DNA of 64,000 bases. It comes from Methylohalomonas sp034521715. GTDB lineage: Bacteria > Pseudomonadota > Gammaproteobacteria > Methylohalomonadales > Methylohalomonadaceae. Under the pieces are notes generated by a model. The model searched no databases. It had not been told where the DNA came from and saw only the letters and a list, made by a program, of their open reading frames with translations. Where the stretch lies: the NCBI GenBank assembly GCA_034521715.1, contig JAXHLY010000003.1, forward strand, positions 402,394 through 466,393. The letters run 5' to 3'. The translations under genes and the position numbers were made by a program. Positions 9,971-19,932 of the stretch are shown here, in pieces (position 1 is the first letter of the stretch; every line of letters begins with the position of its first letter).

Positions 9971-11598
9971 TTATAATGGCGCTCCAAGGCTAACCAACGT
10001 CACATACATACCTTGTACCAATGCAATAACAAGTATCAGGGCAACCGGATAAACCGATGAGTAGGAAACTATGGGCCGTTCAGAATCATCGGCTTTCTTG
10101 ATGATATCCAGCCCCGGTGTAAACGTCATCCCGCCACATATGACTCCGAAGCATTCACTGATCGGTATTCTCATGAAGTAATGGCCAAACAGGAAACTGC
10201 CAGTCATCGGCACAATAGCGAATAATATGGCATACATGGCGTAGTAAATTGCCTGGAAATCCAGGAACTCGACAAAGCTTTTGCCCGTATCAAGACCGAC
10301 CTGCACAAAAAACAGCGCCAGGCCGAGTTCTTTCAGGACAACAGTGGCGTTACGGGGAAATCGGCCTATAAAATTACCGATCTTGCCATAATGCCCAAAA
10401 ATCAGCCCCGATACGAGTGCCCCCCCGGCAATGCCCAGCGAAAAATTACCCAGCACCGGTATCGGAAACACCAGCCCGCCGATGGCAAATGCCAGGAATA
10501 AAGTGGCTGCCAGAGAGCCGATATCGACCCGGCGTTGTACGGTATGGTGTTCATGCCCCAGGAATAATTCCAGCTGATCAAGCTGGTAAGGAGTGCCGAC
10601 CGCTACCACGACATCACCATAAGCAAGCGAAAGGTCATGTTTGGGAACAAATTCGACATTGGAGCGAATAACCCGTGTCAATGAAACATTAAAACGCAGC
10701 CTGATACCCAGATCGCTCAGGGTTCGATTGAACACAGATTTGTTTTCTACAGCGATTGAGCGTGTGTCAAGTTCGGAATTCTCATCACCACGTTCTTCAA
10801 CCCGCTCACCCAGCAAATTACCTACCGTATCGACATCATGCGGGAGGCCTTCAGAGCCTGAGAACATCGCCCTTGAGTAATACGCTATTACCACTTGCCG
10901 TTCGCATTGTAAGATCGCGTCAGTGTTCCTGAAACAACAACGTTATGGTTAGGAAATAAATCTATATCACGGATGAGGAGTCCATTCAGCTCCGCATTAT
11001 CCATTTTGAATAATGCGGCATGCATCTGGGAGCGCTGGCTTAGCTCTTCTTGTAATTTGCCACGGAGTAACCTCATGGCAATCGTGATGAACAGAATAAC
11101 TCCCAGTAGACCGAATGGATAAGCAACGCCATAGCCGAAAATCACCTCGCTTTCGGGGCTGTACTGAAGCGCGCTGACCAGCGCCGGACTGGAGCTGAAG
11201 GCCCCGGCAAATAATCCCAGTCCAATACCGATAGGAATGCCGGTGATGGCAATAATCGCAACTGTATTAATACCTGCAATCCCAAGCAGAACAATGACAT
11301 TAGTAATATATTGGCGGCCATACTGCCTGAAGGCCGGAAAAAAACTCGGTCCTGCTTCGAGTCCCACACAAAGAAGGAACAGTACGATGCCCAGATCCTG
11401 CAGAATGGTTATGGGCTGAAACTGATAGAAGTAACCGACAATGATAGCGGCGATCAATACCCCGCTTGAACCGAAACCCACGCCCTTGATCTGAATATTA
11501 CCGAAGGCAATACCGATCAGAACAATCAGAAACGTGACAACCAGCTCTGTCTTTTGGTAGAAGAATTCAATCGCAATCAGGCTGTCTGGTTCTGGCAT
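9971..11598 (-). CDS. AspT/YidE-family transporter (one frameshift)
   Basis: Inner-membrane protein of about 540 residues in two frames (10888-11598, then 9971-10894) joined by a slip near 10890. The first half holds about five membrane segments, including the family motif ILQDLGIVLFLLCVGLEAGPSF. The middle is a cytoplasmic RCK_C-like regulatory region (FNRTLSDLGIRLRFNVSLTR, then LAYGDVVVAVGT). The second half repeats the membrane module (VLKELGLALFFVQVGLDTGK, then ECFGVICGGMTFTPGLDII). This duplicated layout is the AspT/YidE/YbjL antiporter architecture. The substrate cannot be inferred. Confidence 0.8.
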
Positions 11599-11714
11599 AA
11601 AGCGTTCCTCGGTATATCTGCCCGTATTGTAATTTAATGTGTTAAACGCCGGATTGTCGGCTGCTGTCCTGACGACTGATATAAATTACGGGGAAGCTAT
11701 GAATAATCCCCGCA

Positions 11715-11805
11715 TGTCATTTCGAGCCAACGGGAGAAACCTTTTAACTTATTGAATCTACAAATATCTATTTGCAAAGGATTTCTCGCTGCGCTCGAAA
11801 TGACA
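11715..11805. repeat. MITE-like element with about 29-bp terminal inverted repeats
   Basis: The 91-base segment starts TGTCATTTCGAGC and ends GCTCGAAATGACA. The inverted arms extend inward to about 29 bases with a few mismatches (GGGAGAAACC on the left, GGATTTCTCGC on the right), around an AT-rich centre. This sequence type (TCATTTCGAGC near GAGAAAT) is a common small dispersed repeat in many bacteria. It is non-coding. Confidence 0.6.
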
Positions 11806-11989
11806 AATTATTCAGAGCCTCCACAGGTCATGAGTCGTGAGGGTAGATTATGAATTCCTTGCCTGATTCAGTGCAAAGAGGCATATAGCAGTATTATATA
11901 TCCAGTGTAATTTGATGAATTCTAAATGATATTCCTGTCTGCACAAGCCATAGTACGGCCCTGATGGCCAGTCGAAGGAATCTTACCTG

Positions 11990-12559
11990 GTACGCCCCAT
12001 CAGACGAATGGCCTATGGTGCGCCGATTACAAGGGCCGGTTCCGGCTCGGCATCGCCATTGAACGCATCCAGCCGGGCCAACCCCAGCAGCCGCCATGAG
12101 CGCTTGCAAGCGCCTGCATCTGATGCTCAAGCAAGAGACGACCCAGCCACCGTGTTATAACCTGCTGCAGTAACAAGGCTGCTTCGATGACTTCATCGCC
12201 GGTTACGATCAGGCCGGCCGCATCAGGCAGTCGTGGCCGCTACGCGGGGGAGGTCTATACACCGTCAGTCCGACAATACGAACCACCGGCCACACCGGCC
12301 ACACCGGCCACACCGGCCTATTCCATGACCGCACCATCCAGGTTGCCCGCTACGGGCGCATCTGTATCAAGTGATGTAAGTTCAATTTGAGTGTGGTTTT
12401 CGTCGGCAGACGGTCTGCATTCGCGAAGTGGCTGACCACATTTGGCTAGTCAGTTTTATGGACTATGATCCGGGTTTCTTTGATGAAGACGAGAATCGGG
12501 TCGAGCCGGTCGGCGACAACCCATTCGCAATAAAAGTGTTACCCCTGTCCCCGGAATAA
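11990..12559 (+). pseudogene. IS481-type transposase C-terminal relic
   Basis: Degenerate 3' part of an integrase-core transposase spread over several frames. Recognisable pieces in order are RLHLMLKQETTQPP (near 12100), CFDDFIAGYDQ, VYTPSVRQYEPPATP, YSMT/FHDRTIQVARYGRICI (near 12330), and finally EVADHIWLVSFMDYDPGFFD to the end NPFAIKVLPLSPE with TAA at 12557-12559. The last block matches the C-terminus of IS481-like transposases seen in many proteobacteria. The 5' half and the left end are missing. It lies directly beside the 3' end of tRNA-Arg. Confidence 0.65.
12283..12318. repeat. Four tandem copies of a 9-bp unit
   Basis: CCACCGGCC is followed by three exact copies of ACACCGGCC inside the transposase relic. 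In one frame this reads PPATPATPATPA. It is a short slippage-type expansion. Confidence 0.8.
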
Positions 12560-12597
12560 AGTGTTACCGATGTGACCGGTAAGCACCCTTGAAAGAT

Positions 12598-12673
12598 TGG
12601 CGCCCTGACCAGGACTCGAACCTGGGACCTACGGCTTAGGAGGCCGTCGCTCTATCCCCTGAGCTACCAGGGC
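12598..12673 (-). tRNA. tRNA-Arg (anticodon CCU)
   Basis: The minus strand folds into a complete cloverleaf: acceptor GCCCTGG paired with TCAGGGC, discriminator G, D-arm GCTC/GAGC, anticodon arm ACGGC-CTCCTAA-GCCGT with anticodon CCT, T-arm CCAGG-TTCGAGT-CCTGG, and an encoded CCA at 12598-12600. Total length is 76 bases. tRNA-Arg genes are frequent integration targets, and an integrase relic starts 345 bases away, but on the side of the tRNA 5' end. Confidence 0.95.
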
Positions 12674-13017
12674 GTGTTATGCGGGCAAGGTGGCGGTGAA
12701 CGGGTGGGGAAATGGTGGAGCGGAGGAATTCGGCCGCTGCCAATCACCAAATGTCGCTGCGCCGTCTGATGTTGTATCGTTAACCGATTGTGTCGTCTGC
12801 ACTATTTGATAAATTTCTCGTTCAACTTGTTTCATACGTTATCACTGAGTATTCTTAGGTAGCAATAATTTTTTGTATGGATGCTTGTGGGGCGAAAATT
12901 ACGTTCGAGTTTGGGTTCCCACTTCGATCAAAGTCGCGTGGGGGTTGATGTTGGTTTGCCCCGGAAACGCAGTAACAGATACCGGTTAGGCTGCCGAGTT
13001 CGATCCCGAGGATTTAT
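12674..13017. other. Intergenic region between tRNA-Arg and integrase relic
   Basis: About 340 bases. I see no second copy of the tRNA 3' end that would mark an attachment site, and no gene. Confidence 0.4.
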
Positions 13018-14376
13018 GCCGAAGGTGGTCACGAAAGAAATGACGGCCGCCCAGGTCAGACGCCTGGGCCCCGGATCCCATAACGCCGGCGGCGTGGCCG
13101 GCTTGTACTTGCTGGTCCGAAAATCCGGCAGCCGGTCCTGGATCCTGCGTGCCGACCGTCGGCCGCCGGCGCCATGACATCGGCCTCGGCGGCTGGCGTC
13201 GGTCTGGCTCGCCGATGCCCGCGATCTCGCGCGCCAATGCCGGCGACGAATCCGTGAAGGCAAGGATCCGATTGCGGAACGCAGGGCTAAGGCCGCCGCG
13301 CTTGTGACTACAAACAATTAAACGAACTGACGTTTGCCGAGGCGGCGCGCCGGTGCCACCAGGTCAAGGCCCACGGGCATGCGCAAATAGAGGCGTCCAA
13401 AAGGATTGGCTGTCCAGCACGTTGAACGGCACGCGAACCCGATAATCGGCGACCTGCCGGTTCGATTTAATGCAATCGCAAGCACATGTGCTGGAGGTTC
13501 TGGAGCCAATCTGGCAGACGAAAACGGACACCGCGTCCAAGCTTCGGCAGCGGATTGAAGTTATCTTGAATTGGGCCCGGGTATCCGGCTTTCGCAGCGG
13601 GGACAATCCCGCGCGCTGGCGCGGCAATTTGCAGGAGCTGTTGCCGTCGCCGCGCAATCTCCATACGCGAACGCATTACCGTGCGTTGCCCGTGGCAACG
13701 AATCGGGGCGGTGATGCAGGATCTGCAGATCGCGCAGAAGGTATTGCCGCGCGCGCCCTGGAATTTTTAATCCTGACCGCGGCCCGCAGCGGCGAGGTCC
13801 GCGGGGGGCGCTGGGACGAAATCGACGCCGATCGCCGCCTCTGGTTGCTGCCTGGCACGCGCGCGAAAAATGGCCGGCCGCACAAGGTGCCGCTGTCGGA
13901 TGCTGCCCTGGCGCTCCTGGAGACCCTCCACGGATTGATGACAGCCCGTATATATTCCCGGCGCCGCGTGGCGGCCAGTTGTCCGATATGGCGCTGACGG
14001 CCGTGGTTCGACGCATGGAGCTGATCGATGTCGTCCAGGTGCATGGCTTCCGCTCGACGTTCAAGGGATTGGGCGGAGGAATTGCACGCGTTACGCTGAT
14101 GAGGTGTCTGAATTCGCGCTCGGGCACGCCAATAACGATGCAACCCGGGCGGCGTACGCGCGAGACGAGCTGCTGCCGCACCGGGCGCGCCTCATGCAGG
14201 ACTGGGCTGACTATTGTGCCAGGCCGCACACGCAGGCAAGCGACATCACGCCGATTCGCCAGGCGGCTTCAGTGAAGTTCAGTGAAGAACAGGCGGCAAC
14301 GATTGCCGCGGCGCTGCCAGTCCGCACCCTTGATGATTTGCTGGCGCACGTCAATTTTCATAATGCTGCAATATGA
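13018..14376 (+). pseudogene. P4-type tyrosine integrase, degraded
   Basis: Site-specific recombinase of the P4/CP4-57 integrase family, broken by several frameshifts and at least one deletion. The N-terminal arm-binding domain reads MPKVVTKEMTAAQVRRLGPG then GGVAGLYLLVRKSGSRSWIL. The SAM-like part includes HVLEVLEPIWQTKTDTASKL and WARVSGFRSGDNPARW. The catalytic domain shows ARALEFLILTAARSGEVRGG (first Arg), KNGRPHKVPLSDAALALL, VQVHGFRSTFK (His-x-x-Arg) and SEFALGHANNDATRAAYARD (final Tyr). A stretch around 13370-13460 is disrupted. It marks the entry end of a P4-like island and is probably inactive as sequenced. Confidence 0.85.
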
Positions 14377-14953
14377 ACAGGCATTATTTATATCGCGCGA
14401 TACCAGTCCGACACAGCCGGAATTATCGCGACGCCTTAGCGAGGTTCGCGAGCATCTACTGGCGGCACAAACAGCGCTCATAGGCGAGCCCGAGGCACAT
14501 GCAATCGCTGCGGTCGGATTTCTGGGGGCGGAACTGGAACACTCCGATCAGGCCTCCCCGGCTTTTGGGCGGCAACTGCAGACTCTGATCGAGGCAACTG
14601 ATCGCCTGCTTCAGGATATCAGCGCGGCGGCGCCGGCGCGGGTGAATGGACAACGTCACGAGCGGCGCACGCGAACTGATACGCGCGACAATTTTCTGAT
14701 CCCTGCGCTCACGGAGTTGGTCACCGATCTGCGTCGAAAGCGAGGATGGTCGCTCTTCGGCCGAGCGCCTGGATACCGCTTGTGAGTTCGTTACTGCCGT
14801 GCTGACGGCCGCCGGCATCCCGTGTCCGGCCGCCGGCCAGAACCGAACGCAGCGGCGAAGTCGGCCAGGGACGGCTCCGGCGCCAGATCAAGTGCGCAGC
14901 GCAGTGCAATTCGCGCATTACTGGACAGGCCTAATTCATTCCGGGAATCATAA
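14363..14953 (+). pseudogene. Unknown island protein (frameshifted)
   Basis: Not recognised. From ATG 14363 the protein begins MLQYEQALFISRDTSPTQPE and is helical (LSEVREHLLAAQTALIGEPE). A slip near 14760 continues as AERLDTACEFVTAVLTAAGI and runs to TAA 14951. About 190 residues. It follows the integrase directly, a position often held by small accessory proteins in P4-like islands. Confidence 0.4.
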
Positions 14954-15080
14954 TTTTTTCTTTGTTTTTGCCTGCTTGATTTCGTTTCCCCCTTCTGTTT
15001 TTAACGCGTAGATGTCAAGGCGCGTTTTGCGCGCCGGGTATGGTTGTGCCTGCCTACGTATTCATCGCAGGTGAAACGCG

Positions 15081-15296
15081 ATGAACCAAGACGATATCGG
15101 CAATCAATTTATTTCGGTCGAAAAGGTCGCCGCTGGGTACGGGGTTTCTATTCCGACCGCTTGGCGCTGCGGGCAAGGGTCAGGGCGGATTCCTGCTCCT
15201 CATAATCTGAGTCCTGGGTGCACGCGCTGGTCGCTCAACGAACTGCTCGAGCACGAGGCAGGATTCCAGGATAAACACTTGACGCCATCGCCCTGA
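15081..15296 (+). CDS. AlpA-family transcriptional regulator / excisionase-like
   Basis: 71 residues. ISVEKVAAGYGVSIPTAWRC is a MerR/AlpA-type helix-turn-helix, followed by PAPHNLSPGCTRWSLNELLE, the wing and C-terminal helix typical of AlpA. In P4-like islands AlpA proteins activate the integrase or act as excision factors. The Trp-Arg-Cys in WRCGQGSGR is normally WRWxxxG in the family, so a small error or substitution is likely. The palindrome at 15298 begins right after the stop. Confidence 0.8.
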   Translation: MNQDDIGNQFISVEKVAAGYGVSIPTAWRCGQGSGRIPAPHNLSPGCTRWSLNELLEHEAGFQDKHLTPSP

Positions 15297-15297
15297 C

Positions 15298-15313
15298 GGT
15301 TTCCCGGGAAACC
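15298..15313. promoter_or_regulatory. 16-bp palindrome, parS/NBS-like (site 1)
   Basis: Perfect GGTTTCCCGGGAAACC between the AlpA stop and the next gene. One of about ten copies between 15 and 53 kb. Confidence 0.6.
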
Positions 15314-15317
15314 TCTC

Positions 15318-16826
15318 GTGGCTAACAACAAGCCTCGAGGCTCCGCGCCACGCGGCCAGGACTCGCACTCCGATCCAGGAGTCCCAGCAGGCCGAAGCGG
15401 AAGCCCGAATTTAAGCGGCGGCCGCACGAGCGACAAACTGGCGCCGTTGGATGTCGCGCGTCTGGTACGCAGCGACTGGTATCGATGGTCTGCTGCATTG
15501 GCAACAACAATTTTTTCGCTGGCGAGCGGGCGCGTATGAGCTCATGCCGGATGACGCCGTGCGGGCGTGTACACCGCAGAGATCGAGCAGCTCGCGCAAA
15601 AAGCGAATCGGGCAATCGTGAGCGATGCGCTGGACGCGTTGCGGGCTGTTGCGCACCGGGGCCGACATCGAACCGCCCTGTTGGCTTAATGACTCAATGG
15701 CCGCTGCACGGCATCTGCTTGCCGTACAAAACGGGGATCCTGGATCTTCCCCACCGGAGAGCTGTCGGATCCGTCTGCGGACTACTTCACGTTAAGTTCG
15801 CTGCCTGTTCCTTATAAGGCTGACGCGGTAGCGCCGCACTGGTGCGCCATTCCTTTGAATCCTTGTGGCCGGATGACCTGGAAGCCATTGCGACGCTGCA
15901 GGAAATGCTGGGCTACCTCATATCTGCGGACACCTCTTCAACAAAAGATCATTCTGATGGTAGGCCCGCGGCGCAGCGGCAAGGGCACGATCCTGCGCGT
16001 CATGACTGCCCTGCTCGGCCGGAGTAATGTGGCGGCGCCGACACTGTCCAGCCTGGCCGCACCGTTCGGCTTGCAGCCTTTAATTGGCAAAACTGCTGGC
16101 CTGATATCCGATGCGCGTCTTGGCGGGCGGGCAGACCGGGATCGATCGCAGAGCGATTGTTGTCGATAAGTGGCGAAGACTACGTCGACGTGCCGCGCAA
16201 GTTCTTGCCTGATTTTACGGCGCAGCTGCAGACTCGATTCGTTCTGGCGTCGAACGAGTTGCCACGACTGCATGATTCATCGGGCGCCTTGCCCAGTCGG
16301 TTCCTGATTTTGATGCTGACGAGATCATGGCTGGGCCGCGAGGATGGTCACATGTCGGCACGGTTAATGGATGAACTCCCGGGAACATTTCCAGTGGTCG
16401 CTGGAGGGTTATCGCCGATTGGAGGCGCGGGGCCACTTCCAGCAACCAACCAGCGCGAGCGAAATCCGCTGGAAACCCTCAAGGACTTATCATCGCCTAT
16501 CGGCGCATTCTTGCGTGATCGTTGCCTGGTCCACAAAGACGCCGAAGTCGGCAAGGATGAACTCTATACGGCCTGGCGTGACTGGTGCGACGACCACGGC
16601 CGTGCAGGCCCGGAACAAAAGAAACATTCGGCCGGGATTCTGCGGGCTGCTGTGCCCGGGCTGCGCGTGAATCCAACCGCGCCAATCGACCGGCACCAGG
16701 ACGCGTGCGTACAAGGGCATTAGCCTGGCGGGCCTGCCAGTGGCAAGACAATATCTCAGTGCGCACAAAGTCGATGATTACCGAGGCCTGCGACGGGCTA
16801 GAGGTTACGCCAGAATCAGTTCCTGA
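15318..16826 (+). pseudogene. P4/D5-type primase-helicase, heavily frameshifted
   Basis: Remnant of a phage/plasmid replication protein with D5-type superfamily 3 helicase. Pieces from several frames give a coherent order: KLAPLDVARLVRSDWYRW, YTAEIEQLAQKANRAIVS, LPVPYKADAVAPHW, then Walker A as MVGPRRSGKGTILRVMTALL, a second strand LIGKTAGLISDAR, ERLLSISGEDYVDVPRKFLP, sensor strand TRFVLASNELPRLHDSSGAL, PSRFLILMLTRSWLG, and the C-terminal EVGKDELYTAWRDWCDDHG (winged-helix part). At least seven slips are needed, many more per kilobase than in the flanking host genes, so true decay is likely on top of sequencing errors. Confidence 0.75.
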
Positions 16827-16969
16827 TGGCGCTGTCGGCGGTGGATATCGATGATATCGACAATGGCAAGACATCGGTCGCGCTGCTGCGTGAGTACGCA
16901 CAGAGGGCCGCCGCCGGCCGAGAGCTCGGACTGATGGTCGCGCTACCTGTACCCGCAATGAATCCGACT

Positions 16970-17250
16970 TGCACTTTGCCTGTGCCACCTGTGCCACAAA
17001 CTGTTGTTTGTTCCATTGCATGCGGAAATAGTATTGATTCGTATCACGTCTGGCACAGGTGGAACATGTGCAACCGATCGTGGTTATATATTTATCTATT
17101 CCCTCGCGCGTACGCGTAACCCCCTAAATTGCCTGTGCCACCTGTGCCACCGCATATTTATAAGTGTCATATTATATTTATCGACATCAATACGGTTTGT
17201 AGCTGGCACAGGCAGACCCTGTGCCAGCCTGTGCCGGCCTGTGCCAGGAG
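16970..17250. repeat. Iteron-like cluster of TGTGCCA repeats (candidate replication origin)
   Basis: At least nine copies of the core CTGTGCCA(C/G), or its complement TGGCACAG, lie just after the primase-helicase relic. They form doublets CCTGTGCCACCTGTGCCAC at about 16979 and 17131, an inverted copy near 17049, and a final group near 17203-17248 with one inverted and three direct copies. Replication origins of P4-like and theta-replicating elements carry iterons beside the initiator gene, so this is a candidate origin by position and form only. The segment has no open gene. Confidence 0.5.
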
Positions 17251-17256
17251 TTCTCT

Positions 17257-17491
17257 ATGACTGATGCAGCCACTGACAGCGATGACCGCATCAGAACAGT
17301 GTTATGAGAACCCGGACAGCAGTGAACATATACCGGTCATGCTACAGGGGCTGGAAGGTATTTGGTTGTGCCGCTGGTGCGGCAGGGACACCGCCGCAAT
17401 TGGAATAGACAGCCTTCTGAATGCCGACTCTATAGCGGGTCCTTCTGGCGAGAGATGCAGTGCGGTAATCGCGACCCCAATAAGTGTGTAG
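17257..17491 (+). pseudogene. Small unknown protein, probably frameshifted
   Basis: ATG 17257 starts MTDAATDSDDRIRTVL and stops; a neighbouring frame continues ENPDSSEHIPVMLQGLEGIW and LCRWCGRDTAAIGIDSLLN. The CRWC pair could bind metal. Not recognised. The start follows the iteron zone directly. Confidence 0.3.
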
Positions 17492-17550
17492 TCAGTGAAG
17501 TTGGGAATTAGTGATCAATACACTGGTGATCGGCGATTAGTGATCATCGA

Positions 17551-17566
17551 GGTTTCCGGGGCAACC
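17551..17566. promoter_or_regulatory. Imperfect parS/NBS-like palindrome (site 2)
   Basis: GGTTTCCGGGGCAACC, one mismatch from the GGTTTCCGGGGAAACC variant seen at 39161 and 47242. Confidence 0.4.
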
Positions 17567-17639
17567 GGCTTGCATCGCCCGCATCGGCGGCCGCAGCGGT
17601 GACCGCCAGGTCCTGCATAGCGGCCGGGGTGTTCAGGCC

Positions 17640-17655
17640 GGTTTCCCGGGAAACC
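17640..17655. promoter_or_regulatory. 16-bp palindrome, parS/NBS-like (site 3)
   Basis: Perfect GGTTTCCCGGGAAACC, 23 bases before the ATG of the HerA-like ATPase gene. Confidence 0.6.
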
Positions 17656-17678
17656 GATATGGCCCAGGAGAGCACTTA

Positions 17679-19329
17679 ATGTTGAAAATTAGCCGTGAGC
17701 TCAGCCTGCCGCTGGAGATCGCCGGCGAGGCCAACGGCATCGTGGCCACACGCGGTGCCGGCAAGTCGTTCACGTCCGCGGTGATCGTCGAGGAGCTGTA
17801 TCGCGCCGGCATCCAGTTCTGTGTCCTGGATCCGACCGGCAGCCTGATCGCGGATCTCCTCGTCGACACCGGGCAGTCGCTGATTCTCGATACTTCCCGA
17901 TTTTCCCACGAAGGCCGCACAGACGCGGTTCGTGACGGACTTTGCCGAGCGGCTGTACCGGCGCAAGGCCCGGGCCCGCACGACGCTGCATGTGGTGCTG
18001 GATGAGGCCGAGGAGTTCGCGCCGCAGAAGCCGCAGCGGGACGAGGCGCGCATGCTCGGTGCAATGGAGACACTGGTCAAGCGCGGCCGCAGCCGCGGCG
18101 TCGGTGTCACGCTGATCACGCAGCGCACCGCCTCGCTGAATAAGAACGTCATCGACTTCGATCGCCATGCGCATCGGCAGCCCCCGCGATCGCAAGGCGG
18201 TCGATGGCTGGATTAACGTCAAGCATGCCGAGGACAAGCTCGGCGTCATCGATTCGCTGCCGTCCCTCAAGACCGGTACCGCCTGGGTCTGGTCGCCGGT
18301 GCGCGGGATCCTCGAACAGATTCAGGTGCGGCGGATCCAGACCTTCGATTCGTATGCCACGCCGAAGCCGGGCGAGAAGCGCATCGAGCCGAAAAAGCTG
18401 GCGACGATCGATATCGACGAACTCGGCGAGCAGATACAGGCCACGCTGGACAGGAAAAAGGCCGAGGATCCGAAGAATCTGCAAAAAGCGTTGCGGATCT
18501 GAAACGCAAGCTGCAGCAGGCCGAGCGCGACCGCGACCGGTACGAGGAAACAGGCGGAGAAAAAGCCGGAGCCGAGTAAAGGCGATGGTGTCGATCAGGA
18601 CCAGTTCCTCGAGGTCGTGAATCACGTATTGAGCGACACGCATGATGCGATCGCCCTCTACAGGCGTCCGGCAGAAACTCGGCCAGTACGGCGTCGATAT
18701 GAAGCGGGGCAGCGATACAAAGACGTCGGCGAAAACCACCGATACCGGCAACGATCGGCAGCACATTCTGGCGTACCGGCAGGGGGTTACCCGTGGCAGC
18801 TGTACCGGCGACGGCGAATTCGGCGCAGGTCAACGGGCCGTGCTCGCTGTCTGCCGGTCAGTATCCCGCCGGCGCCACACGCGAGCAGCTATCCGGTCTC
18901 ACCGGCTACAAGCGCAGCAGCCGGGATGCTTATGTCCAGCGCCTCAAGAGCAAGGGGCTGGTGGAGCCTGTCGCCGGCGGTGTCGTGCGTATCACCGATG
19001 CCGGCGTGGCCGCCCTGGGCGATGACTTCGAGCCGCTGCCGACCGGCAAGGCGCTGCGAAATTACTGGCTGGAACGGCTGTCCGGCGGCGAACGGGAGAT
19101 TCTCGCGATGCGTGCTGGAGTCGCCAACCCTGCCCTGGGATCGCGATCTGCTTAGTGACCGCGCCGGTTACAAGCGCTCAGAGCCGGGACGCCGTATATT
19201 CGACGATTGAAAGCACGCCAGCTGGTGACCATCGAGGGCGCCGGCCAGGTGACGAGTAACGATGTACTGCTGGAGGGTACCAGAAAAACATTAGCGCCGG
19301 CGAAAAGACAGGGGAGAGCGGTCGCGTGA
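17679..19329 (+). pseudogene. HerA/DUF87-like ATPase with C-terminal winged helices, frameshifted
   Basis: DNA-translocase-type ATPase broken by several slips. ATG 17679 begins MLKISRELSLPLEIAGEANG and Walker A follows immediately as IVATRGAGKSFTSAVIVEEL. Walker B and its neighbourhood read LHVVLDEAEEFAPQKPQRDE, followed by VKRGRSRGVGVTLITQRTAS and VRRIQTFDSYATPKPGEKRI, as in HerA-like proteins. The C-terminus carries two similar winged-helix units (TREQLSGLTGYKRSSRDAYV, and later LLSDRAGYKRS with RRLKARQLVTIEG). A role in element DNA transfer or processing is an inference. Confidence 0.65.
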
Positions 19330-19341
19330 ACGGCAGCTGAT

Positions 19342-19370
19342 TTGACTAGTGACATGTCACGGTCTATCCT
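19342..19370 (+). promoter_or_regulatory. Sigma-70-type promoter with a 12-bp palindrome in the spacer
   Basis: TTGACT (19342-19347), a 17-base spacer, then TATCCT (19365-19370). The spacer contains the perfect palindrome GTGACATGTCAC (19349-19360), placed to act as a repressor site. The small basic protein at 19394 starts 24 bases downstream. Confidence 0.6.
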
Positions 19371-19393
19371 CACATAAAAAGCAGGAAACATAA

Positions 19394-19546
19394 ATGGCGA
19401 AATCAACGAAAGAAAGGCAACAACAGCGGCGCAAGGAAATGCACAAACGAGGTTTCAGTTATCGTTGTTACTGGGTTCACCGCGACGATGAGGAGCGAGT
19501 GAAGAAATATATTACCCGACTTTATCGGGCTCACATCAAATCATGA
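19394..19546 (+). CDS. Small basic protein, 50 residues
   Basis: Not recognised. Begins MAKSTKERQQQRRKEMHKRG and contains FSYRCYWVHRDDEERVKKYI. It is strongly basic and helical, with an HRDDEERVKKYI segment that could form a ribbon-helix-helix or other small DNA-binding fold. AGGAAA lies 7 bases before the ATG. It sits directly under the palindrome-containing promoter at 19342, so autoregulation is plausible. The frame is intact within an otherwise decayed island. Confidence 0.6.
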   Translation: MAKSTKERQQQRRKEMHKRGFSYRCYWVHRDDEERVKKYITRLYRAHIKS

Positions 19547-19559
19547 CAGGAGAATTGAT

Positions 19560-19932
19560 ATGTTGATTGACTATAATTCACCGGCATTGACCCTCAACAA
19601 CTGCGAAAATCTGGCCAATCTGTTGTCGGCGGTCGACGTTCAGGAGCTTAGCACGCACCAGTCGGAGGCCTTCGGTGCGATGCTAGATGAGCTCGGCCAG
19701 GCGCTCGCTCACGCCAATGAGAGTGATCGAGCATTCCGGTATCACTGCCGTTCATGCCGCGCCAGGCCGATGCCCAGGGAATACATGAAAATCGGTGTGC
19801 GCCAGGCTGCGCGATCAGCTGTTGGCCCAGGCTGATTTCCCGGTGCCGGCGCTGGAGGCCCTGCCGCCACAGCCGACGCGCGATCAATTCCGGGCTGCTC
19901 TGCGTGAGTCGACAGCCGCGACAGCGGTATAA
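19560..19932 (+). CDS. Unknown island protein (one or two frameshifts)
   Basis: About 124 residues. From ATG 19560 MLIDYNSPALTLNNCENLAN is followed by LLSAVDVQELSTHQSEAFGA; after a disturbed stretch near 19730-19800 the frame resumes as LRDQLLAQADFPVPALEALP and ends TAATAV at TAA 19930. Only 13 bases after the small basic gene, so probably the same transcript. No function assigned. Confidence 0.45.

Noticed and set aside
15359..15375. Possible attR with tRNA-Arg identity (CCAGGACTCG)
   Set aside because: Only ten bases match, inside coding-like sequence; too short for an attachment core.
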